A DNA stretch of 6,435 bases, taken from positions 1 to 6,435 of the forward strand of contig JANYGY010000206.1 of NCBI GenBank assembly GCA_025362255.1, written 5' to 3'. Position 1 is the first letter of the stretch. Each line of letters opens with the position of its first letter. The notes beneath the pieces were generated by a model. The model was not told the origin of the DNA and made no database searches. It was given only the letters and a program-made list of their open reading frames with translations. Shown here one piece after another: positions 1 to 5,848 of the stretch. A program made the position numbers and the translations under genes. The stretch is from Planctomycetales bacterium. GTDB taxonomy: Bacteria > Planctomycetota > UBA11346.

Positions 1-68
1 TCGGAATGTCCGAATAGCGCTGCTATTCGGCGCATCCCTCCGCCTTGATCCTGCCATCCGATCCACAT
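1..68 (-). CDS. Possible start of a further operon gene, cut by the window edge
   Basis: A minus-strand frame stays open from an ATG at 68-66 to the window edge. About 22 residues are visible (MWIGWQDQGGG, then MRRIAALFGHS). A GAGG sits 6 bases before this ATG, better than the sites before most genes here; another in-frame ATG lies two codons upstream at 74-72. The start would be 82 bp after the acyl carrier protein stop, a plausible operon spacing. The peptide matches no family I recognise. A second minus-strand frame from an ATG at 57-55 is also open to the edge, so an open frame this short proves little. It may equally be non-coding sequence downstream of the carrier protein gene. Confidence 0.25.
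   Translation of the reverse strand, partial: MWIGWQDQGGGMRRIAALFGHS
10..30. repeat. Perfect 9-bp inverted repeat (hairpin) with 3-base loop
   Basis: CCGAATAGC at 10-18 and GCTATTCGG at 22-30 are exact reverse complements around a GCT loop. A second short inverted repeat, TCGGA/TCCGA at 1-5 and 9-13, overlaps the left arm, so the two could form only alternatively. No T-run follows on either strand, so a standard intrinsic terminator is not supported. It lies about 120 bp beyond the stop of the carrier protein gene and inside the tentative partial reading frame. A protein-binding site, a transcript-end structure or coincidence are all possible. Confidence 0.4.
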
Positions 69-150
69 CGCCATCCTCGGTCGCCTATCTCCGACAGGCT
101 CCTAAGATGAAAACGCCGGCTGAGTCGACGATCGCCATCAAATAGTTGGT

Positions 151-417
151 TCAGGATGCTGACGGCTTGTTGGCCGCTGCGATGTGATCACGCAGTGCAG
201 TTAGGCTCGCGAAGGCCGTGCGACCGGTTTGGGCATCGCCAATCTTGACCCCAAATCGACGCTCGACGATCACCGCCAATTCTAGCGCGTCGATCGAGTC
301 CAAGCCGAGACCTTCACCGAATAACGGTGCCTGCGGATCGATATCTGCCGGAGTGAGATCCTCGAGGTGCAGCCCTTCGATCATCACGTGAGCCAATTGT
401 ATCAGCGATTCATCCAT
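151..417 (-). CDS. Acyl carrier protein
   Basis: A small acidic carrier protein (88 residues from this start) that would hold the growing acyl chain as a thioester on a phosphopantetheine arm. The attachment motif GLGLDSIDALEL is clear and places the modified serine at Ser41 (codon 297-295). It is preceded by APLFGEG and followed by a helix with VERRFGVKI, the pattern typical of dedicated carrier proteins in aryl polyene-type clusters rather than of housekeeping AcpP. I chose the ATG at 417 because carrier proteins begin just before helix 1. The frame continues upstream to a TTG at 453, which would add 12 unlikely residues. Neither start has a clear Shine-Dalgarno sequence. The gene lies 67 bp after the acyltransferase and is probably co-transcribed. 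Family certain; its specific substrate is inferred only from neighbours. Confidence 0.93.
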   Translation of the reverse strand: MDESLIQLAHVMIEGLHLEDLTPADIDPQAPLFGEGLGLDSIDALELAVIVERRFGVKIGDAQTGRTAFASLTALRDHIAAANKPSAS

Positions 418-484
418 GATCGAACAATGGTAGTTGGGAAGGGATGAGTGCAAGATATCACGGATCCGTGCGCGCTTCGTCTGG

Positions 485-1396
485 TCATGGGGGACGCCAG
501 AAATCGGAAAAATTATGCCACTGGAATGGATGACTGCGGACTACCGATTCCAGGCGGGCGACCCACCGGCGCATTTCCTCATCAACGCGTTGCCGGCGGC
601 TCTGACGTGAGCAGCTCGTTGCGATCGACCACGGGCGGTCGACGACCAAGACGTAGCGGTGACGCTGGCGCTTCAGCAGAAAACACGGCAGCACCAAGCA
701 CCCGGTCGCGGCAGCGATCTGGAATGGTCCGATCGGAAATGGCGCCTCGCGACCGAGAAAAGGCAGCGCGCGCCAGGTCTGGCCCGGATGGGTACGGTCC
801 GCCAGCATGCATACCACGTCGCCAGCCGACAGCGCGGCATTGATCGCCAGACTGGCGGCGAAGCCATCGCGCGGATCGATGATCGCTGGCGGCGCATCGC
901 CCATGTTGGCGCGGATGAGCGCGCGGACTTCTGGGTCTTCGGATTCGATCATCACCAGATGCGCGCGGCCGGCGCCGACTCGATTGAGCGTTTGTCCGGC
1001 CAACTCCCAATTCCCGATGTGAGCAGACACCAAAAGGCATCCCCGCCCGCTGGCCACCGCCTCGCGCAGGATGGCACCGCCGCGCACATCGAACTGGATG
1101 CGCATGCGTTGCGGATCGCTGTATGCCAGCATGCGATCGCACAGCACTCGGCCGAATGCGGATAAGTGCCGCCACGCCAAGCCAAGATGTTCGTCGCCGG
1201 CGAGTTCGGGGCGCAGATGGCGAAAATAGCGCATCGATTCGCTGCGCGCCCGCGGGTCGAGCACGAGGCCGATCAGGGCCAAGGGCGGCGACAACAGCAC
1301 GACGCCCGGCTGGCGAATCAACCGCATCACTGCGGCGGCGCTGCGGATCAGCACGGCTCCGCCACTGGTCCGACCGCGCCATCGACCTTGGCTCAT
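485..1396 (-). CDS. LpxL/HtrB-family lipid A-type acyltransferase
   Basis: A 303-residue inner-membrane acyltransferase of the lipid A lauroyl/myristoyl transferase fold, in the variant found in aryl polyene clusters. Seen: a GRWRGRTSGG start resembling the family's W...ERG opening, a hydrophobic membrane segment at about 31-47, the catalytic HX4E motif as SAHIGNWEL (His126, Glu131), LADRT near 198-202, FLGREAPFPIGPF near 213-224, and a C-terminal HPFQWHNFSDFW close to the end. Together these mark a complete protein of normal family length. The family moves an acyl group from acyl-ACP to a lipid acceptor. Here the donor is plausibly the carrier protein encoded next downstream, which is inference. 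The start is the ATG overlapping the ligase stop as ATGA (1396-1393), indicating translational coupling; an in-frame GTG two codons upstream is possible. A role in core lipid A synthesis is less likely given the neighbours. Confidence 0.9.
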   Translation of the reverse strand: MSQGRWRGRTSGGAVLIRSAAAVMRLIRQPGVVLLSPPLALIGLVLDPRARSESMRYFRHLRPELAGDEHLGLAWRHLSAFGRVLCDRMLAYSDPQRMRIQFDVRGGAILREAVASGRGCLLVSAHIGNWELAGQTLNRVGAGRAHLVMIESEDPEVRALIRANMGDAPPAIIDPRDGFAASLAINAALSAGDVVCMLADRTHPGQTWRALPFLGREAPFPIGPFQIAAATGCLVLPCFLLKRQRHRYVLVVDRPWSIATSCSRQSRRQRVDEEMRRWVARLESVVRSHPFQWHNFSDFWRPP

Positions 1397-2937
1397 GAAC
1401 ACGCAATCGGGCGGAAAGTCCCATCATGGCTCGATCGCCAAGCCAGGAACGATCGCACCCAGGCGCCGCGGGCGACCTTGTGCGACGGGGTCAGCAAGCC
1501 GTCAGCACAGGTGGCAGGCGTTTGCAGGCGATAGGTTGCCTGGATGCGCATGTAGGGGCTGGCCAGCGATTGATTGACCACGGTGATCGCCGCGCTCAGG
1601 GCTGAGTCCGACAATTCCGCCATGGCGGAGCACAACGCGATGACCCGATCATGGTCGATCAGGATCACCACCTGGCGCAGGCCGGGTTGGGATTCCAAGG
1701 CGCTGCTGATGTGGGCCAAGGCAACCTTCTCGCCATTGATCAGTTTGACGGTGAGGTCGGCTCGGCCATCGAATCGCAGGCCGGCGTCCGTCCAGGCCCC
1801 CAGGTCGCCTGTTTCCAGGATCCTGCCGACCTGGGGTTCATGCCCCAGGACGTGGTCCGTAGCGCGCTGATCACGGAAATAACCGCTCATGACGCCAGGC
1901 CCGGCGATGACGAGTTTACCGTTGCTGCGCACGCCGACCGAGACGCCGGGAATGGGAGTCCCTACCACGCCGGGTCGACGGGGCGCATGCGGCAACGTGA
2001 TCGTGGCGCTCGGACTGGATTCGGTGAGGCCCCAGCCTTCATAAACCGGGATGCCATGCGTTGCGTACCAGGCTTCTTCAGCCGGGCCGAGGGTGGCCCC
2101 GGCGGTGAAGACCCAGCGTGGGCTGGCATTCGCGAAGACCTCGGCCTTGGTCAGTGCCTGGTGGATCTTCGGCACGCTCATCACCACCGTGGGTGCGACG
2201 GCGCGGACGGTGGCGAGGAGCACATCGTGATCGCGTCCACCACCGGGTACGAGGGTCATCTCGGCTCCTCGGCAGAGCGACCACAGACGTTCAGCCAGAC
2301 CGCCGAAGCTGTGATGCCACGGCAGATACGATGCGAGCCGATCGCCCGGTCCGAACTCAGGCCAGATGGCGGCGAACGCGGCTTGCTGGCTGCACAGGTT
2401 GTCGTGGGTCAAGATGGCCGCGCGGGCGTGGCTGGTGCTGCCACTGGTCGCCAGGATCAAGCAGGGAGTGTGCGGATCCGCAGGTCGCCATCCGCAGGTC
2501 TGCGCCGGCAGCTTGAGCAGGGCGCTTCCGAAGTGGCATGTCAGGCCTGCGGGCACGGCGGCAGCCAGGTCCGCGGAGCACACCGCGAGAACCGGGTCAA
2601 GAGCAGTGATCTGAGCGGTGATGAGCGCCGGGTTCTGACCCGTGAACACCGGCGCCGCCACCGCCGCGAGGCGCCAGCAGGCGAGTTCGGCAACCAGATG
2701 CGGTAGGCCATTGGCCAACGCGATTGCCACTCTATCTCCCGGTGCAACCAAGGGTGCCCACGCCGCGGCAACGCTGGCGCTCAGTCGCTCAAGATCATCC
2801 CACGTCACGGCCTGCGCTCCGTCGCGCAGAACGATCCGGTCACCGGCGCGCGTTGCAGCCTGTTCGAGCAACGGCGCAAGGGTTCGTGGCCGATGCAGTT
2901 CCAGGGCTGGCCCGTGGCGCCAGTCGATAGGTTCCAT
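1393..2937 (-). CDS. AMP-dependent acyl/aryl ligase (acyl-CoA or acyl-ACP synthetase)
   Basis: A complete 514-residue member of the ANL adenylating superfamily. It would activate a carboxylic acid with ATP to an acyl-adenylate and pass it to CoA or a carrier protein. Motifs in order: P-loop ATSGSTSHAR at 163-172, LPWHHSFGGLAERLW at 205-219 (typical of the long-chain or aryl ligase branch), VYEGWGLTE at 298-306, ETGDLG at 375-380, the hinge FDGRAD at 389-394 followed by VKLINGEKV at 397-405, and the C-terminal catalytic lysine in LTPSHKVAR (Lys487). The P-loop departs from the usual TSG[ST]TGxPK: Ser169, Ala171 and Arg172 replace Gly, Pro and Lys. About 24 residues follow the catalytic lysine motif. 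The start is an ATG without a clear Shine-Dalgarno sequence, 61 bp after the exporter stop. The acid substrate cannot be read from the sequence; neighbours suggest it loads a starter for an ACP-bound product. Confidence 0.92.
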   Translation of the reverse strand: MEPIDWRHGPALELHRPRTLAPLLEQAATRAGDRIVLRDGAQAVTWDDLERLSASVAAAWAPLVAPGDRVAIALANGLPHLVAELACWRLAAVAAPVFTGQNPALITAQITALDPVLAVCSADLAAAVPAGLTCHFGSALLKLPAQTCGWRPADPHTPCLILATSGSTSHARAAILTHDNLCSQQAAFAAIWPEFGPGDRLASYLPWHHSFGGLAERLWSLCRGAEMTLVPGGGRDHDVLLATVRAVAPTVVMSVPKIHQALTKAEVFANASPRWVFTAGATLGPAEEAWYATHGIPVYEGWGLTESSPSATITLPHAPRRPGVVGTPIPGVSVGVRSNGKLVIAGPGVMSGYFRDQRATDHVLGHEPQVGRILETGDLGAWTDAGLRFDGRADLTVKLINGEKVALAHISSALESQPGLRQVVILIDHDRVIALCSAMAELSDSALSAAITVVNQSLASPYMRIQATYRLQTPATCADGLLTPSHKVARGAWVRSFLAWRSSHDGTFRPIACS

Positions 2938-2964
2938 ACTGCTGAGCGTGAGGGCCTATCCGGT

Positions 2965-2988
2965 ACCGCCAAGCGGATTGGCCGCGGT
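2965..2988. repeat. Imperfect hairpin between exporter and ligase genes
   Basis: The spacer between the exporter stop and the ligase ATG contains ACCGCCAA (2965-2972) facing TTGG (2978-2981) and CGGT (2985-2988). They can pair around a GCGGA loop with a three-base CCG bulge on one side. No T-run follows in the minus-strand direction. It could modulate mRNA stability or read-through between the two genes, or be chance in GC-rich DNA. Confidence 0.2.
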
Positions 2989-2998
2989 GTACGAATGC

Positions 2999-5290
2999 TT
3001 AGGTCGATGGGGGCCGGCGCACGCGCATCACCGCCGGAGTGATCAGGATGCTGGTGAAAAAGGCGGCGGTCATGCCGATGACCAGCGAGATGCCGATCAT
3101 CCGCAAAACCGGATGGGTCGCCAAGGCCATGCTGCCGACGCCGATCACGGTGGTGACCCAGACCGCAATCACGGGCGAAAACGCCGACTCATCGCCATCG
3201 GCGAGGAAGACCGCCGAGTCGATTCCGATGCCCAGGATGAAGGCCGCGGCGAGCAGTGAAAAAGGCGTCAGGGGAAAGCCCAGCCATCCCAGTAATCCGA
3301 AGGTCCAGATCAGGGCGACCGTTGGCGGAGCCAAGACCGCCAGGCTCGAGCGAATCCGGCGCAATGAGAGGGCGATGACCAGGGCGACGACCAGGGCGAC
3401 CCACGGCCCACGCGACGCGAGGTCTTGGCCGATATCGCCAAGGATCCTGGCGCCCAGGTCGCCCCGGTGGGCGACCCAAGCCGGGCCGGCGCCGAGGACG
3501 GTATTCCACCGCGCCGCATCGAGGCGGGTCGCGGGTTCGACCGGTGAAGCGACCTGCCAGCCGCCCTCGGGAACGGCGGTGATCTGGAGATTGAGGGCGG
3601 TGGCGATCAGCGTGTCGTGCCACGCGTCGAGGGTGACGGGCTGCCCAGTTTCAGGCACCGGAGAATACCGTTCGATGGCGGCCTCAAAGGCCGCGGAGCG
3701 CAAGCCTGCAACGGCGCACGCGGTCCGCAGATCGGCAGCGAAGTGGTCATGTGCGCGCCAGAAGACATTCCACGCCAGTCGTCGCCGGTGTTGTTCGGCC
3801 GCATCGGGCAAAAGCAGCTCGATGGTGGTTGACGGCAGGTTGAGGGTGCGCCGGGCGTGGGCCACGGCGGCGAGCGCGGCATCGAGTTCGGGGGCATTCG
3901 CCACGATGGTGGCGCCTCCGCCAACGCCCCCCGACCAGCGGCGGGTGAAGGCTTCGAGGTCGCGCCACGTTTGCGGATGCGAGCCGTCATAACGACGGAT
4001 GTCCTCTTCAAATCCGAGTCGGGCCAGACCTGGAGCGGCTGCGGCCGTGATCACGGCAGCGAGGGCCAGCCGTCGCCAGGGATGCCGACTGCACCACCCG
4101 TACAGGGGGCCCGAGATCGCCAGCCACCGATCGCGACCACCGGGTGGCGGCAGCAGATCGGGCATCACCCACAGGGTCATGAGCAGCGCGGTGCCCAGGC
4201 CGGTGATGGTCATCGCCGCAACAAATTGCAGGGCGGGCACCGAGCTGGTGAGGAGGACGGCGAATGCCGCCGCGGTGGTCAGGTAGGTGATTATCAGGGG
4301 CAGGACGGGTCGATGGCCGGCACGTCGGGCAGAGGCCACGTGATTTCCGTAGTCGACGGCGATGCCGAGAAAACCATCGGCGAAACCGACCAACGCGAAG
4401 GGCATGGTCAGGCCGGTGATCACGCTCCAGGCTCCGGCTCCGGCTAGCGCGCCGACCATGCCGACTAGCGCCGGCAGGTGCACCACGCCCACGGTGCGCC
4501 ACGTCCCGAGCTGCGAGCGCAAGATGATCGCCACCAGGGCCAAGCAGAGCGGCAGGGTGGCGATGAGATCATTCCAGATGGTGCGGGTGTTCTCGACATA
4601 ATGCCGATACGGGCCGATGACCACCAGATCAGCGTGGGGCGGATTCGCGGCTGCGATCGAATCGATGAGGAGCCCGGATTCGGTAACCGCGTCAGGTGCG
4701 AAATCGACCTCCAGCAAGAGCATGGCATGGCGGCCGTCGGCGTTGCGAAAAAGCGGGCCATCGACGGTTGCTCCGGCAGGGCCGGAAATCTCCGCCAGCG
4801 GTTTCGCCCCCAGCGCCAGCGGATCCCGCCGGCCAGCGCTGCCCGTGAACAGATCATCTGGCCGTTGCGCACGTTCTTTCAGCGCGATCAGGCGGGTCGT
4901 CAAAGCGGCGGGACTCAGTTCAGGCGCAAGCGCGGCCAGGGTTTCGGGCAGCGTGAGTTCGGGCAGGTGGGCGTAGATCGTCTCGGCGGCCAGGGCGAGG
5001 GCCTCGGGTTTACCGGCAGCGGGCGGTTTAGCGCCGAGCGGTGCCAGCCGCGGAATGAGATCCAGCAAGGCGCTGCGCGCCGCCGAATAATCCGCCCCAT
5101 CCTTGGGCACGGCCTCGACCACCAGCACCCGGGTGCTGCCCTGGCTGGCGAAGAACGTCGCCTCGCGCAGCAGCAGCGGATCGTTTTGCGGCAGGATGCC
5201 GGTGAGATCCTGACGCAGACTCAGAACGCCCATCGTCGCCAGACCGGCCAGCACCAGGCCGAAGATCACGAGGAGCCAGCCCTTAGGCAT
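2999..5290 (-). CDS. MMPL/RND-superfamily exporter
   Basis: A complete 763-residue inner-membrane transporter of the MMPL branch of the RND superfamily, as found in aryl polyene and other lipid or pigment export clusters. Twelve hydrophobic helices can be placed: one at 4-24; six at about 240-257, 266-285, 293-312, 330-350, 355-378 and 406-422; and five at about 627-643, 648-669, 674-696, 704-724 and 729-753. Large polar domains at about 25-239 and 423-626 would lie in the periplasm, giving the duplicated RND topology. The proton-relay helices carry GIAVDYGNH (309-317, Asp313) and GIGIDSAVF (687-695, Asp691). The second has Ser where Tyr is usual. The ATG overlaps the end of the upstream membrane protein gene by 8 bp, with a weak GGGA 7 bases before it. 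Likely role: moving the acylated product out of the inner membrane; the substrate is inferred from context. Confidence 0.93.
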   Translation of the reverse strand: MPKGWLLVIFGLVLAGLATMGVLSLRQDLTGILPQNDPLLLREATFFASQGSTRVLVVEAVPKDGADYSAARSALLDLIPRLAPLGAKPPAAGKPEALALAAETIYAHLPELTLPETLAALAPELSPAALTTRLIALKERAQRPDDLFTGSAGRRDPLALGAKPLAEISGPAGATVDGPLFRNADGRHAMLLLEVDFAPDAVTESGLLIDSIAAANPPHADLVVIGPYRHYVENTRTIWNDLIATLPLCLALVAIILRSQLGTWRTVGVVHLPALVGMVGALAGAGAWSVITGLTMPFALVGFADGFLGIAVDYGNHVASARRAGHRPVLPLIITYLTTAAAFAVLLTSSVPALQFVAAMTITGLGTALLMTLWVMPDLLPPPGGRDRWLAISGPLYGWCSRHPWRRLALAAVITAAAAPGLARLGFEEDIRRYDGSHPQTWRDLEAFTRRWSGGVGGGATIVANAPELDAALAAVAHARRTLNLPSTTIELLLPDAAEQHRRRLAWNVFWRAHDHFAADLRTACAVAGLRSAAFEAAIERYSPVPETGQPVTLDAWHDTLIATALNLQITAVPEGGWQVASPVEPATRLDAARWNTVLGAGPAWVAHRGDLGARILGDIGQDLASRGPWVALVVALVIALSLRRIRSSLAVLAPPTVALIWTFGLLGWLGFPLTPFSLLAAAFILGIGIDSAVFLADGDESAFSPVIAVWVTTVIGVGSMALATHPVLRMIGISLVIGMTAAFFTSILITPAVMRVRRPPST
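3377..3400 (-). repeat. Perfect 12-bp tandem duplication inside the exporter gene
   Basis: GACCAGGGCGAC occurs twice back to back (3377-3388 and 3389-3400). Read on the coding strand it gives Val-Ala-Leu-Val twice (residues 631-638), within the eighth transmembrane helix. The repeat is in frame, so gain or loss of one unit would change helix length by four residues without shifting the frame. Confidence 0.85.
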
Positions 5291-5678
5291 GCCGAATTCC
5301 CGCCCACACGATCAACGGAATGACGAGGCTGATGGCGACCATCTGCGCCTGCCACCACGGTGGCAGACGGCGGGCGACATATGCTGCGACGGCTGCGCTG
5401 AGCAGGGCACTGGCGATGGCAAAGTGATCGAAGGCGAGCCAGCCATTGGCCAATGGCCGGGCATAGGCCGAAGCGGCCCCGCCCGGAAGCAGCGCCAGGG
5501 CCAACAGCAGCCACGCCGCGACGCAGCCCGTCGTGGCGATGCCACGTTGCCAATGGGGACTGATCCTGGAGGCGATGCCCGCCACTGAGGCAAGCAGGGC
5601 TGGGCTTAATGCCACCAATGGAACATGCAGGTTGAGATGCCCAGGAGGGACGGCTTGCAGAATCTCGGGGCCGATCAT
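5283..5678 (-). CDS. Small four-helix membrane protein of unknown function
   Basis: A 131-residue hydrophobic protein I do not recognise. Four membrane segments are visible at about 15-37, 46-65, 79-103 and 109-128, with histidines at 14, 18 and 85 near or in the membrane. The arrangement loosely recalls small four-helix proteins with N-terminal membrane histidines such as DUF2231, but I cannot claim membership. It is the first gene of the minus-strand operon, and its stop codon lies inside the exporter gene (8-bp overlap), so the two are probably translationally coupled and may act together. The ATG at 5678 was chosen because the membrane part begins shortly after it. The frame extends to an ATG at 5804 and a TTG at 5828, but the added residues are polar, low in conservation-like features and would fill the divergent promoter region. 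No good Shine-Dalgarno sequence precedes any of these starts. Confidence 0.7.
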   Translation of the reverse strand: MIGPEILQAVPPGHLNLHVPLVALSPALLASVAGIASRISPHWQRGIATTGCVAAWLLLALALLPGGAASAYARPLANGWLAFDHFAIASALLSAAVAAYVARRLPPWWQAQMVAISLVIPLIVWAGIRHA

Positions 5679-5722
5679 CGATGAATCACAGGTTTGGATG
5701 GCGGCGATGCAACGAGCAGACG

Positions 5723-5735
5723 GCGGATTATCCGC
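5723..5735. promoter_or_regulatory. Small palindrome, candidate operator
   Basis: GCGGAT and ATCCGC form 6-bp arms around a single T at 5729, in the middle of the divergent spacer and overlapping the only -10-like hexamer for the operon. A dimeric regulator bound here could control one or both directions. Short palindromes are common in GC-rich DNA, so support is weak. Confidence 0.25.
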
Positions 5736-5836
5736 ATTCTGCCGGCCTTCCGCTACCTCACCAGTTTCTGCGCTCAAAGCTGGATGGTTGCCGTGTGCTG
5801 GCATCGGCTGGGTGCCGGATAGGGTCAAAGATCATC

Positions 5837-5840
5837 AGGA
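5837..5840 (+). promoter_or_regulatory. Ribosome binding site of the flavoenzyme gene
   Basis: AGGA lies 8 bases before the ATG at 5849. It is the clearest Shine-Dalgarno sequence among the well-supported genes of this window and fixes the start, which is followed immediately by the FAD-binding motif. Confidence 0.6.
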
Positions 5841-5848
5841 ATTTCACC

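Larger units (their letters stand above)
5679..5848. promoter_or_regulatory. Divergent intergenic region, expected bidirectional promoter
   Basis: This 170-bp spacer separates the first gene of the minus-strand operon from the plus-strand flavoenzyme gene, so promoters for both should lie here. On the minus strand a GATAAT (plus coordinates 5732-5727) is one base off the -10 consensus and would start transcription about 40 bases before the membrane protein ATG. No convincing -35 box sits at the right distance. No clear sigma-70 or sigma-54 pair was found for the plus-strand gene. The promoter role is inferred from gene orientation. Confidence 0.45.

Noticed and set aside
418..453. TTG start of the carrier protein giving 12 more residues
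   Set aside because: Carrier proteins normally begin shortly before helix 1, which fits the ATG at 417; the TTG has no Shine-Dalgarno sequence.
582..1427. Second minus-strand frame of 281 codons overlapping the acyltransferase
   Set aside because: Arg- and Ala-rich frame-shifted reading of the acyltransferase gene with no motifs; the correct frame has HX4E and the C-terminal QWHNFSDFW.
1651..2706. Long plus-strand open frame of 351 codons opposite the AMP ligase
   Set aside because: It mirrors a minus-strand gene with full ligase motifs. Its translation is rich in Gly, Arg, Asp and Gln without domains, as expected from the antisense of GC-rich coding DNA.
4478..5323. Plus-strand open frame of 281 codons opposite the exporter
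   Set aside because: Antisense shadow of the MMPL gene; the product is charged and low in recognisable motifs, and the sense strand encodes clear transmembrane helices and RND motifs.
5797..5816. Possible sigma-54 promoter upstream of the flavoenzyme gene (TGGCA then TGC)
   Set aside because: The GG and GC elements are 12 bases apart instead of 10, so the match fails.
5679..5828. N-terminal extension of the small membrane protein to a TTG at 5828
   Set aside because: The extra 50 residues are polar and unlike a folded domain, would occupy nearly the entire divergent promoter region, and have no ribosome binding site.
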